Shown: positions 10,101-19,485 of the stretch, one piece after another | How the letters are laid out: every line of letters starts with the position of its first letter | Position numbering within the stretch: position 1 is the first letter of the stretch | Source: Phytophthora colocasiae | Taxonomy: Eukaryota > Oomycota > Peronosporomycetes > Peronosporales > Peronosporaceae | Assembly: GCA_018806915.1 (NCBI GenBank) | Contig: JAGKQI010000093.1 | Location: 186,001 to 250,000 of the forward strand | Reading direction: 5' to 3' | Length of the DNA: 64,000 bases | Made by a program: the position numbers and the translations under genes | The notes under the pieces: generated by a model | What the model was told of the DNA's origin: nothing | The model's database searches: none | Seen by the model: the letters and a program-made list of their open reading frames with translations, nothing else

Positions 10101-12043
10101 TCAGCTGAGCGCAAGCTGTCCTCACGAGCACGCGCTCGTGTCGGCCGCTACTCACTTGAAGGCGCGCTGCTGACTTACCGCGTCGACCAAGAAGATTGCC
10201 CCCGCGTCGTCGTCCCGCTTGACGACGACCTCCGAGCTCGGTTGATCCACGAGTTCCATGACACCCCAAGTGGCGGCCACCTCGGTCGCGAGAAGACCTT
10301 TGCATCTCTCTCTCGCGACTTTATTGGCCACACATGTACAAGTGGGTGAGGAAGTGGGTGCGCTCGTGTGAAGCGTGCCAGCGCGTGAAACCGGCTCCAT
10401 CAAAGCAGGCCCTGCTCCGACTGCTCTCAGTCGCCACTGATGCGTGGTCGTCTGTGAGCATGGATTTCGTCTTCGGCCTACCTCGGGATACCTGAGGTCG
10501 TACGGGTATTCTGGTCTTCGTCGACCGCTTCAGTAAGATGGTTCATCTCACCCCGGTAGCAGCCTCGATCACTGCGCAACAGTCTGCTGCGCTCTTCGTT
10601 GACGTGGTGTATCGCCACCACGGTCTTCCGTCCTCGATTGTGTCGGACAGGGATCCTCGATTCACGTCCGCCTTCTGGAGGGAGCTCTTCAAGCTGTTGG
10701 GGACGCGGCTGAGTATGTCCACCGCGTCGCATCCAGAGACGGACGGCCAAACCGAGCGCGCTAACCGAGTCGTCGAAGATGTACTACGCAGCTTTGCCAC
10801 GTCGTTCAAGTCATGGAGCTCTTTCCTGCCGATGGTGGAGTTCGCCATCAATAATGCCGTGCACGCGTCAACTGGCTTGACGCCGTTCTTCGTAAATTTC
10901 GGCCGTCACCCGCGCGTTCCGGCGCTCCTTGGGCTGGAGCGCCCCCTTCCAGTTCAACTGTCCGAGAATCACGACGCTGCAACTGCCACCCCCACTGGTG
11001 GTGCCTCCGTCGCGACGCACGAGATGGCCGCTGTCCCGAATGTGAACGCGGTGAGCACGAGGTCTTCCGCGCGGATCCCAAGCCAGCGTCCTCTTACACG
11101 GGCCGCCGCGCGAGCGGCGACTGCTTCTCCACGGGACGTTGCCGCTTGGACCAGTCGGACGCTAATCAACCCGCGTCCACGTCGCGCAGCCGAGCTTCAC
11201 ACTGCCCCCGATCCGGTCGCGCCTACTGAGCCTCCGCCAGCAAACTTTGCGCCCAACGCGGCGCCGCAGCGAAGCGACGCTGCGGCTGTCCGTGAGTTCG
11301 TGCAACAGCGTGAGTCAATTGTCCGCTACGTCCGCGATGCGATTGCTGCAGCCGTCGATCGCCAGAAGGAGAATGCCGACCGCAGCGGGCGCCGTAACAT
11401 GGAAACATTCCACGTTGGAGACCAGGTCCTATTATCTACCAATGGGATTTCCCCAACGCTCGTCACGAACTTGGGCGCGAGTAAGCTCGCGCCGCGATTC
11501 ATTGGACCGTTCAAGGTGTCGAAAGCCATTGGAGATGCTTATCGGCTACAGCTACCGCCTACAATCAAGCTACACCCTACATTTTACGTCGGTCGACTTC
11601 GCCGCTACCACCCAGCGTCGCTTCCTAGCGATAATCCGGTACCGCGTGACGCGGTACCCACAGCTCCTGCCGCAAGACCCGATTCTCATGCTCCAGCTGG
11701 TCAACGCGATGCTCCAGGCGCTCCAGGCGACGCTCCATCGCCCACTCGCGCTCGGTTCCTTCGCGACGGTCCGCCCCCCCTTGTTGATCGTGATGGTGAC
11801 GTTCGTCACATCGTGGAGGCCATTCTTGACCACGATGACTCGACCAGTGGTCGCAGCGCTCGTCACTGCGACGGGGGTATCCCGAGCTTTCGCCGGTACC
11901 TGGTACGGTGGATAGGTCCGCTGGACGACAGTTGGGAGCCTCGCTCCACCCTCCTCGAAGACGTTCCGGGCCTCGTTGAGGCGTACGAGGCGGCTCTGTT
12001 GGCGCGGGATGATCCTCAGGGCGCGGTAGCGAACCGCGCCTAG
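7101..12043 (+). pseudogene. pol: Gypsy-2 Pol: protease, RT, RNase H, integrase, chromodomain
   Basis: The protease has LLDSGATNNFV near 7290. A repeat-rich linker follows (7670-8330). Reverse transcriptase shows TFCVKK, WRIVH, the AIDLMDGFYQ block with its catalytic Asp, and YFDDIF near 9090. RNase H shows VCDASDFAIG, the KELLAMRYAL Glu, IYTDHASL and a final ADALSRR. Integrase has the HHCC zinc region (10245-10390) and a DDE core (MDFVFGLP, VSDRDPRF, TDGQTERANR). A chromodomain ends the protein (about 11780-12000) and would guide integration to modified histones. Frame breaks lie near 7660, 7850, 8320, 8590, 8845, 8945 and 10325, with a TGA at 10493-10495. It is non-functional as read. Confidence 0.9.
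7781..8030 (+). repeat. Tandem repeats coding for the protease-RT linker of Gypsy-2
   Basis: Units starting at 7781, 7840 and 7900 (59 and 60 bp apart) are nearly identical. They encode a Glu/Pro-rich motif of the type FPRPDEQRLS. Shorter degenerate units encoding VEQGLP-like steps continue to about 8030. The 59-bp unit lacks one G of a GGGG run, which breaks the frame. Confidence 0.85.
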
Positions 12044-12530
12044 CCTCGTACAGCGACCGGCGATACAGCTCGATCCACTGCTTCTCTTCCTTAGTCTCTG
12101 GATACTCTTTCACGATTTGCGCCCAGTCAGCGTCGCCCGGTCGCGGCGTTCCAAAGCGGCGACAGCCGGCGCAGCCTTCAAGGTGATGGACGTAACAGCA
12201 AGGACGATCCTCGTCCCAGGACAGCGAGCACACGCGCGCCGCCAGCTCTCCCAGCGCGTGGCGCTGATGGGTCTCCTCGCGGTCTTCTATTGTCGCCATG
12301 AAACGTCGCGCACCCTCTGCGTTCCAGCGTCGGACGAAGGCCGTCCACGCGGCATCAAGCGAGCGCTGGGTCACCGCGAGCGTCGCGGTGACGGGCTTGC
12401 CCCGCGTCGAACGCCAGCGTCGGAACAACTCTCGCATCTCGTCGGGACTCAGCGGGGCCTCGAAGCCACTGCAGTCGTGCAGCGGCCACTCTCGGAGAGT
12501 CTGTGCGTAGGTGTGGCTTGTGGTGTTCAT
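11625..12530 (-). CDS. Reverse-strand ORF of Gypsy-2: Cys/His-rich and leucine-zipper-like protein
   Basis: An uninterrupted 301-residue ORF starts with ATG at 12530, 58 bp inside the 3' LTR boundary. It runs against pol, overlapping its chromodomain end by about 420 bp. The first 160 residues lie outside pol and look like a folded domain, with a Cys/His cluster (CCYVHHLEGCAGC, about residues 111-123). The middle is Arg/Pro-rich. The end is a heptad-patterned coiled coil (about residues 268-293, Leu/Val spaced by three and four). Convergent accessory ORFs between pol and the 3' LTR are known from some plant Gypsy lineages. Its function is unknown; it may be a structural, regulatory or antisense product. 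Staying open while pol is broken is notable. Confidence 0.55.
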   Translation of the reverse strand: MNTTSHTYAQTLREWPLHDCSGFEAPLSPDEMRELFRRWRSTRGKPVTATLAVTQRSLDAAWTAFVRRWNAEGARRFMATIEDREETHQRHALGELAARVCSLSWDEDRPCCYVHHLEGCAGCRRFGTPRPGDADWAQIVKEYPETKEEKQWIELYRRSLYEARRGSLPRPEDHPAPTEPPRTPQRGPERLRGGWSEAPNCRPADLSTVPGTGESSGYPRRSDERCDHWSSHRGQEWPPRCDERHHHDQQGGADRREGTEREWAMERRLERLEHRVDQLEHENRVLRQELWVPRHAVPDYR

Positions 12531-12574
12531 CGTGAAGCAATTTGAAGATTGAGAAGCTCTTCAGGCTTCTTTCT

Positions 12575-12588
12575 AAGGTGGGGAGTGG
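12575..12588 (+). promoter_or_regulatory. Polypurine tract of Gypsy-2
   Basis: AAGGTGGGGAGTGG abuts the 3' LTR, the expected place and composition for the plus-strand primer. Confidence 0.7.
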
Positions 12589-12741
12589 TGTGACGGGCTT
12601 CTGTCACACGGTCGCCGTGGTGCACGGCGACCAATTAGATTAGCTTGTGTTGTGTTGGTTCACGGCGCCCGACCCGGGCGCCACACAGATTCAATAGACA
12701 GAGTTTCATTTACCACAAACAAGGAGCACCGCCCCGTTACA
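12589..12741 (+). repeat. 3' LTR of Gypsy-2 (153 bp)
   Basis: Starts TGTGACGGGC and ends CCGTTACA. It differs from the 5' LTR at one base and is followed directly by the AGTAC target duplication. Confidence 0.95.
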
Positions 12742-12746
12742 AGTAC
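12742..12746. repeat. Target-site duplication of Gypsy-2, right copy (AGTAC)
   Basis: Second copy of the 5-bp duplication. It restores the codons of the split Gypsy-1 RNase H. Confidence 0.95.
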
Positions 12747-14645
12747 GATGATAAGGGAGCGGAACGTATCATCGCGTATGGAGGTAGAAAGCTCTCACGA
12801 GCGGAGCTCATATACCCTACACGAGAAAAGGAGCTCCTAGCCGCATTGCACGCAATGCGTACCTGGAAGGTGTACCTACTGGACAAGCCGTTCTATCTCA
12901 ACACGGATCACCGCACAATTGATTCGTTGTTGCAGCAGCAGACGTGCTCGCAACGCCTGGCCCGATGGTTAAACGAGCTGGCGCTTTTCCAACCTCGCTT
13001 TAAGTGGGTTGCCGGCAGTACAAATACCATCCCCGACAGCGTCTCCAGGCGGCTGGACTGGTCCGATGGCACGAGCCGTGCAATAAGCCTTTCAAAACTT
13101 CTCCTCCAGCTTACCTCCACCGACGCGGACACCGAGGAGGCAAGTCTGTTTGCGATACAGACGTCCCATTCGGTCGACGTCCTGGAGTTGTGCAGGCAGC
13201 ACTACAACAAGGACGCTGGCTTCGGCCCAATTCTGAAGGACCTCCTCGCCGACAACGACACTAGATCGCGGCGACTTCGACTTCTCCATAGCGGACGGTC
13301 TGTTGTATTTTCAAGTGCGCTCTGATGCACCTCGGCGATTGTGTATCCCCGACATACCGGAACTGCGCAACTTAATCCTCTACGAGGAGCACGATTCCCC
13401 CGCGCGTGGACATCCCGGCCAGGCGAAGACACTTCTACTCCTACTGGAAAAATACTACTGGCGTGGTATGGCTGAATCCGTGCAGCGCTACGTTTCATCT
13501 TGCGAGCTCTGCCAGCGGCATTAGTATATCCGAGGCAAGCCCGCTGGTCCCCTGCATCCTCTGGAGATACCTGCCAATCGGTGGACGGATATCAGTATGG
13601 ACTTCATTACCCAGCTCCCGCTGACAGCTTCCGGCCACGACGCAGTGATCGTCATTTTCGATCGCCTTACGAAGCGTGGCCACTTCGTGGCTTCCCGAAC
13701 GGATGCGACGGCGGAAGACACAGCTCGACTATTCTGCGAGTTCGACCAGCGTCTACACGGGATCCCTGAATCGATTGTGTCTGACCGCGACACAAAGTTC
13801 ACTTCAAGGCTGTGGCAACAGATCATGCAGCTTCAGGAGACTCACCTGCAATTGAGCTCCGCCTTCCGACCGTCAACGGATGGACAGTCGGAAGTCACGA
13901 TTAAATTCGTGAACGAGTACATCCGGCATTTCGTCAACCCGCATCACGATGACTGGGACACACTCCTCGCGCTCTGCGAGTTTGCTTTCAATTCACGCAC
14001 TCACAGCACGACGGGTATGTCTTCATTCATGGCCGATTTGGGATATCAGCCCCGTTCCGTTGCTGACTGTGTGGTTCCAACATCTCGCCAGACTGCCGCG
14101 GCGAAATTCGTCACTCACCAGAAGGTCATTTTGACTGAGGCCCAGGACGCAATGGCTGCTGCTCAACAGCGTTGGCACGCCGCTTATGATCGAAATCGTC
14201 CACAGTTGATATTCACAATATGAGACAAGGTGCTTCTGAACACTAAGAATCTCGACTTGGCGCACCTCGGCACGGACGGCAAGCGCAAGTTCCCTACCAA
14301 ATCACCGCACAGACAAGCCCTGACACGTACAAGCTCGTGCTGCCGCCCGGACTACGCCTACATTCGGAATATCACGTGTCTCGACTTCGCCCATACCAAC
14401 ACGATGACGATCCTGCGCGGATCACGCGCCTTCAACCGGTGCTGACAACGGATGGTACTGAGGGTCACCTTGTTCACTCGATTCTGGGCCATCGGCGACG
14501 TAACGGTGTTCGTCAATTTAAGGTGAAGTGGCTCGACACTTCACTTGGTTCGTCATGGGAACCGTCGAGCAATTTGACTCAAGTCATTGAGCTGATTCGA
14601 CAATACATCGAAACGCTTCCTGCTACACGAGCAACAGGCTTCTAA
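12742..14645 (+). pseudogene. Gypsy-1 RNase H remainder, integrase and chromodomain
   Basis: RNase H resumes with RAELIYPTREKELLAALHAM, TDHRTIDSLL and a DSVSRRLD end. Integrase follows with its zinc region (H at about 13389 and 13413, then CELC near 13500). The DDE core shows DFITQL, VSDRDTKF and a Glu in TDGQSEV. The SH3-like and chromodomain tail ends at 14645 (KVKWLDTSLGSSWEPSSNL). Frameshifts near 13290 and 14260 and stops near 13522 and 14221 make it non-functional. It is of the same general class as Gypsy-2 but clearly a different, older family. Confidence 0.85.
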
Positions 14646-14654
14646 GGGAGGAAG

Positions 14655-14953
14655 TGTAACGGATATTACCGTCCGTTGCTGGCGCTCAGGGCACAAGGAT
14701 TAAGCAGAGGCGCGCGCCCGTCCTCGATCGCATGGATGCGAGTGGGTGCGTCCGTTGCATTGGTTTCACAAGAGAGCTGGTAGCAGAGCAGGAAGTCGTA
14801 GTTCACCTTTTGCATTTAATTCAGTCTTCAATTTGCCTCCTAGCAAGCAGCTAGACAAGACTCAAGGTCAAGCATCACTAAGGGCAAGACAGAAGATGGT
14901 ATCATTAGTGCGCTTCAGTATCGTGGCTAGCATGTCCAGGCGCTGAGAGAGCC
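14655..14953 (+). repeat. Putative 3' LTR of Gypsy-1 (end uncertain)
   Basis: A purine tract (AGGGAGGAAG) at 14645-14654 is followed by TGTAACGG, a normal LTR start. No second copy exists here, so the right limit is only bounded by the next gene at 14954. Confidence 0.45.
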
Positions 14954-16048
14954 TTATGTCGTGCAAGAGAAGCGCTTGTTCCTTCCACGTGGTTTCTTGG
15001 GCTTGACTATTCTCATTAGCCGCTGCAATCTGCCCGACACTTCCGCCAGTGATACCAGCAACTTTGCCTGTGAGCTGTTCCTGCGTTTGCGATTGATTTT
15101 CTTACCTCGACTTGCACCCTCCTTCTGCGAGTCGTCTTCGCCGTCCGAGTACATGTTAGCGGAGCAAAACTCGCGACCAGCTCCGCGATGCTCACACCAC
15201 ATGTGCAAATAGAAGACGTCTGCTCTACCACCACAAAAGTCCCAGAAATCTTGCCCATTCTCCCCAGACTTCTATGATCCTGCCTCTGCACGCGCGAAAT
15301 TGCTACTCACTTCTCGCCACATCCTGTGGAGTTTTGCTGCCTAATGTGCAACCGTCTGGGATGGGTCAATGTCTTCGAAGGTTGAGTCGGGCGACACCAG
15401 CGTGTCAAACTCGATATCGGACTCGCAGAATGCGGTTGCAACGTCTGTCCAAAACGTTGATCCACCCTGATCGAGCTCCCTCCGGGTGAGCTGATTTCCT
15501 GTGGCGAGGAAGTCGTGAAAAAAAAAACGCTCCGAAAAGAGCACATTCAGCAAGCGAAACATGCAGTTCTTCGTTCTTTTTTCTTCCTCTTGCCGGCCAC
15601 GTCTAGCCTTGCTTCGCTGCTTCTTCACAGTCATCTCGACACCCTTCGCGTTGAGGTCGTACGCGGTGAGTAACGCGACTCGTTCCTCCTTGTTTGTGTT
15701 CTTCGCAACATTCAGCTTGCGCGACGTACACTCGAGCTTGAGCTGCTCCAACGTCCACTCGCTGTATGCCTCCGTTGTGGGGGGTGGCACCAGTTTCTTG
15801 CGCCGACTCAAGAGCTCAGCGCTCACTGTCCATGTTTTGGGTGCTGGCGACGGCATCGTTGTAGCTCCTGCGCGCGGCGGATCGGCAACTTGGTCAAAAG
15901 CAATCGCCAAAGGAAATGTAGCCATCGCGACTGGCGACCCGGATCGCGCGACCTCGGTTCGGAACGGCCGAACCGGAGCGTCACCTCCCCACCCTATTCC
16001 ACAACGCCCGAACGCCGATCCGATCCCGGTTCGGAACGGGCCTGACAC
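14954..16048 (-). pseudogene. SAP-like multicopy oomycete gene with two in-frame TAG stops
   Basis: One minus-strand frame runs from 16048 to 14954 and is broken only by TAG at 15341-15343 and 15272-15274. The N-terminal third is Pro/Ala-rich. Then comes a short helix-extended-helix segment (EWTLEQLKLECTSRKLNVAK), which resembles a SAP DNA-binding motif. A conserved block follows (RLLNVLF, FLATGNQL, WTDVATAF), then a WDFCGGRADVFYLHMW region and a basic tail. From memory, closely related sequences are frequent in Phytophthora genomes, which suggests a transposon-linked or captured gene. The function is unknown. It abuts the putative LTR of Gypsy-1. Confidence 0.55.
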
Positions 16049-16089
16049 AGCAATGATCGACTAACTATCACTCTATTCTCAAGCCTGCC

Positions 16090-16644
16090 ATGACGTCCCG
16101 CCAACTCCCCGCCTTCTTCTTTACGCCCCTCGAGCCAGGCATCTACCGCTGTAACATCTGCGAACTCTCACACAAGCAAGCTAGCTGTACGGGCTACACT
16201 AACTTGATGTCGCACCTACACTCTGCGCATCCTACGCATCCAGACGAGTACGCAGCATTCCAGCGTCGCAACCTCACGTCCCTGGAGGCGTTCGGGTTCG
16301 TCGACGCCGTCACGAGCGACATATACGACTGGCTACGGTGGGTAGTGGAGAGGAACCTCACGTTGTGTGAGGTCGAAAACCCGCTTACGAGGAAGCTAGT
16401 GAAAATGCAGCTTGCGTCAGTAGTAACACTATAGACTTACATGCAGAGAGTAGCCACTCGCGTCGGCACTACTCTCGCCGAAGCGATGGGTACGTCGTTT
16501 GGTATCATATACGACGGTAGAACGGACATCCGGCACCCATCTCTTGGCTTTTTTACGCTGAGTTCCACACTAACAATACAGTGCAAATTGCGGTATTGGG
16601 GATTATTGTTTTGCTTCATATTGCACCAGTTATTACTGTGTTGA
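16090..16644 (+). pseudogene. hAT transposase N-terminal fragment with BED zinc finger
   Basis: The frame from 16090 encodes a BED-type finger: Cys pair YRCNIC, then a GYTNLMSHLHSAH His cluster. After an in-frame TAG at 16432-16434 it continues with FGIIYDGRTD, which resembles the first catalytic Asp block of hAT transposases (FDGWT type). The rest of the transposase, including the dimerisation domain, is missing. No terminal repeats were found. It is a dead fragment. Confidence 0.55.
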
Positions 16645-17400
16645 CATTGATCTCCGTATACTGAGTATTTTATTTTCGGAGCCCAACTTGGGAGACACAC
16701 TTGTCCGGATGACATGAGAACAGGCTGCTGTTCAACACCACCATGCCAGATGGAGTCATGAGTGATAATGCGCCTCTAATTGATATTCTAGTACATGTAG
16801 AATGCTAATAGCATCGGCCAGTGCTGTATCCCAGCGCTAATTCCGTAGCAACCACCATTCCGTTTAAGCAAAGCTACACTTCCGGCGTATACCGCCTACG
16901 CAGTATGTCTATCCGTGCGCTCGGACTGAGTGTGGTACTGTGCTCTTTTCCTGCTGAGCATCTTTTGAGATCTCAATTGAGGTGCAGGCTTCGACGGTTG
17001 CGGACTCGCTAATGGGTTCGGCGAGATCGCGTTGCTGGACGTGTGCGGTAACTGGTGAGCTTTTGACCAAGTCTACTTTAAATCTCGGATTCACCTGCTC
17101 TGTGTATATGAGATAACGGTATAAACGTAATATAATCTCTCGACTTGGGAGCTCCCGCCGAGCACGCGCCAGCACGAATCCGGCGCTGCAACTTGGCTTA
17201 AGACACACGACGGTGGTCTAGTCACGGAGTCGATCGCGCATTGAATCAGTCGCATTATGCGGTAGGCACACCGGAAACAGCTCTCGTAATCCGCATTCGT
17301 TGTGTTCTATTATTTATCTTGAAGTTGCCTCCTCCATGAATTTGCCGAAGCCTTCTACCCAAGTTGAATTGGATGAAATCAATACCGAGGAAATACCACT
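16645..17400. other. Stretch without a supportable gene
   Basis: Only weak signals are present. On the minus strand at 17208-17100 there is a short segment with an ILRLYRYL sequence that recalls a LYR motif of mitochondrial assembly factors, followed by a possible splice donor. No further exon was found, so I do not call a gene. Confidence 0.2.
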
Positions 17401-17865
17401 TCGCCAGTATTACTTCTGGGTGTCTTAAAATCATGTGGATTACAGAATATGAATGTGAAGCGATCTCACTTTTTTTCATGTGTTGTCAATTCCAATATTT
17501 GTTGGCATTGAGCTTCTGTTGTTGGTGGCAAATGCCGGTACGGTAATCGGTTGTGCGCGTTTTCACGTGGTTAATTGTGTATCTACACTCAAAAATGGAC
17601 CGTATCCACCCCAGAAGTGGACGGTCCACTGTTTGGGCTCTACAGGTCCTCGTGCGTTCGCATCCGTCGGAATGCCGAAGTGAGTAGATTAAAGTTAATT
17701 AATCCTGTTCTAAGTGGCTCCACCTTGTTGTGTCCTCGTTGTCGCCCGAACTTAGACGAGTGTCCTCACGCGTCGACCACCCAAGTAAGCGTTCCTCGTC
17801 TTTACCCAACGGTTCCGTTGAACCGTTTCAGTAAACCGTGCATGGGACGGTAAACCGGTCCAACA

Positions 17866-18044
17866 CTCCCACTTACCGCTAATGCACGATGGCCTTGCTC
17901 TTGCTGCCGCTTGCCTCACGCCGTCTTCGTTCCAAGTGAGCAAGTTTGCAAGCTACCGCTTCGTGTCAATGTAGTCGACCAGAACCGTTCCGTTCTCAAC
18001 GTTCTCGCACATGCTTCGTCCTCAAATTGTATCCCGCGTTCTTA
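17866..18044 (-). pseudogene. Copia-1 RNase H C-terminus
   Basis: Continues the interrupted RNase H after one copy of TTA is removed. AKNAGYNLRTKHV is followed, after a small deletion and frameshift, by a segment readable as RENVENGTVLVDYIDT and a stop just before the polypurine tract. Confidence 0.65.
18042..18044. repeat. Target-site duplication TTA of the Harbinger element, left copy
   Basis: TTA precedes the left terminal inverted repeat and recurs at 19104-19106. Three-base TWA duplications are diagnostic of PIF/Harbinger elements. Confidence 0.85.
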
Positions 18045-18168
18045 GAGTGACCACACCGGTGGTTGCTGTTGCTTTCCTATATTTGGCAGCGAAACCACAT
18101 GTTTCTAGCTGTTAGCATCAGCCAAGTGCCAATTTGACACCGGTGCGGCTAATAACTACGTTGAAGCT

Positions 18169-18610
18169 ATGCCTGATCGATCTTCGTCGTCTTGGTTGAT
18201 GAACTTACTTGACGAGGGGGATGAAGAGGAAGCTTTTGTTCTGAATTTGGTGCTGTCAAAACCTCAAGGATTGGATTTGTCGTCGTATCCGGGTGGTCCG
18301 AGGCCAGTCAGAGCCGCAAACAAGGATCGTCGAGCGGCCGAACGTCATTTACGCCTTCTGCAGCAGTATTTTGGACCAAAACCAGTCTATGGCTCTTGAG
18401 TGTTCCGAAAGCGCTTTCGAATGACCCACGATTGTTCACGAAAGTGCTGATAGGAGTCGTTGAGACCGATGACTAAGCTGGCGCTACCGGTACGCTTGGA
18501 ATATCGAGTTTGCATAAAGTTACTGCTGCACTACGACAACTTGCATATGCGTCTGCTGCTGACGCGCTTGATGAAAACTTGGAGATAGCAGAAACTACGG
18601 TATTTAGCAC
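18169..18610 (+). pseudogene. Harbinger (HARBI1/PIF-type) transposase, N-terminal part
   Basis: ATG 18169 begins a protein with the block DRRAAERHLRLLQQYFG, then (after a TGA at 18397-18399 and a one-base loss near 18440) VFRKRFRMTHD and GISSLHKVTAALRQLAYASA. These are the conserved N-terminal helices of plant-type PIF/Harbinger transposases. The reading ends near 18610, before the catalytic DDE domain, which is deleted. Confidence 0.65.
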
Positions 18611-18919
18611 GCTGCTGACCGACAGGGCGCTTATCTTCTCCTTCTGTTTCTGTTGTTGATGCACCTTCGGATACACTATCCCCGATACCGTCAACAGAGT
18701 GCAGTTCAGCCAAGCATTCAGCTACCGCCCGATTCCTGAGAGAGGCCTTTTAGTAGTAGGAGTCCCTAGGATTTCTTCGTACATCTTTCTCACCTTGTGA
18801 TACATATCGTCTCCGGTCTGATTGGCCTCCGTTGCGGGATCACAGCTAGCATTCAGCCATGTCTCACACAGAGCCTTGTCCTCTGCAGCGCTGTAGTTCG
18901 CTCCTCGTTTCTCGGACAT
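18600..18919 (-). pseudogene. Harbinger second ORF: Myb/SANT-like DNA-binding protein remnant
   Basis: ATG 18919 starts a protein with NYSAAEDKALCETWLNAS, a SANT/Myb-like helix typical of the accessory DNA-binding protein of PIF/Harbinger elements. The C-terminal RPVGQQRAK tag appears near 18625-18600 in another frame after an internal deletion. In this superfamily the protein brings the transposase to the element ends. It lies tail-to-tail with the transposase piece. Confidence 0.6.
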
Positions 18920-19103
18920 CTTGCAGACTGTTCACCACTCTGCTGGTGCTATTTTCAGAGACAAATTTAGCTCCAGATGTGGCCCCGATGGCCTCAAAGC
19001 TAAATCTGTTTAGCTTTTAGCCGCCCCGGTGGCGGTGTGCAATTCCATCCTGGTGCCAAATCTGGCATTTGAGGGCGCTAATAGCACCCCGGTGTGGACA
19101 CTC

Positions 19104-19485
19104 TTAGCTAGGGTAATTGCTCCTTGGTTGTCTTCCCAAATTTGCGTAGCGTTCTCCTGCTCGTGACCCATGCCTTTTAGCATCGTACGTATCCAAAGCA
19201 CCTCCTGTACGCACAAACCCAGCGCCATGTATTCCGCTTCTGCCGCGCTGAGTGCAACCGTTCGCTGAAACTTGAACTTGAACACTACTGGAGCGTTCCC
19301 CATCAGCGCCATGACTCCGGACACGGAACTCCTATCGTCAATATTCGTTTCCCCATTCCGCGTCGGGAACGCTTCAACCGTTACATGTCCGGGCGTGTAC
19401 ATGGCCATAGGAGAATATGTCTCAAAGAAGTTGACACCATACTTCTGTTTGAAACCCTTTGCCTAACCTTGCACTGCACTTGTCT
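19104..19485 (-). pseudogene. Copia-1 RT start fused to RNase H
   Basis: GFKQKYGVNFFETYSPMA, a typical Copia RT entry block, runs directly into RNase H: SSVSGVMALMGNAPVVFK, the catalytic Glu region LSAAEAEYMAL and the Asp in WEDNQGAITLA. At that point the Harbinger element interrupts it. The RT palm domain is missing at the fusion (about 19400). Confidence 0.75.

Larger units (their letters stand above)
5881..12741 (+). mobile_element. Gypsy-2: complete Ty3/Gypsy chromovirus inserted in Gypsy-1
   Basis: A 6861-bp element is bounded by 153-bp direct LTRs (TGTGAC...TTACA) and a 5-bp target duplication. Inside, in order, are: a primer-binding-site-like TGGTAGCAC two bases after the LTR, gag with a zinc knuckle, a -1 frameshift signal, protease, a repeat-rich linker, reverse transcriptase, RNase H, integrase and chromodomain, a reverse-strand ORF, a purine tract and the 3' LTR. 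The LTRs differ at one base, so the insertion is recent. Yet pol carries at least six frameshifts and one stop, so this copy could move only in trans unless the breaks are assembly errors. Confidence 0.95.
4985..14954 (+). mobile_element. Gypsy-1: 5'-truncated Ty3/Gypsy chromovirus, split by Gypsy-2
   Basis: The element starts abruptly within reverse transcriptase, with no gag, protease or 5' LTR. It is interrupted at 5880 and resumes at 12742. Removing Gypsy-2 and one copy of AGTAC rejoins the RNase H reading frame exactly. The order after the gap is RNase H, integrase and chromodomain, then a purine tract at 14645-14654 and a putative LTR starting with TGTAACGG at 14655. The LTR's far end cannot be set because no second copy is present. 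It is placed before the gene ending at 14954. The coding parts are decayed. Confidence 0.8.
18045..19103 (+). mobile_element. PIF/Harbinger element, internally deleted, inserted in Copia-1
   Basis: The 1059-bp element has terminal inverted repeats: left GAGTGACCACACCGGTG and right (reversed) GAGTGTCCACACCGGGG, 15 of 17 identical, flanked by TTA. It carries the two genes expected of this superfamily in convergent orientation: an HARBI1-like transposase start on the plus strand and a Myb/SANT-like protein on the minus strand. The DDE core and the middle of the second gene are deleted, so it cannot move itself. Confidence 0.85.
17401..19485 (-). mobile_element. Copia-1: decayed Ty1/Copia element on the minus strand, split by a Harbinger element
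   Basis: Minus-strand Copia coding is present on both sides of a 1059-bp insertion. Right of it (19485-19104) a piece of reverse transcriptase (GFKQKYGVNFFETYSP) is fused by deletion to RNase H. Left of it (18044-17866) RNase H resumes with KNAGYNLRTKHV and the protein end. A purine tract (AAGTGGGAG) and a 3' LTR start (TGTTGGACC, from 17865 leftwards) follow. The LTR's far end near 17400 is a guess, because the 5' LTR is gone. Gag, protease, integrase and most of RT are deleted. Confidence 0.7.

Noticed and set aside
17100..17208. LYR-motif-like peptide (ILRLYRYL) on the minus strand
   Set aside because: Only about 35 residues, no second exon, and the motif is short enough to arise by chance.
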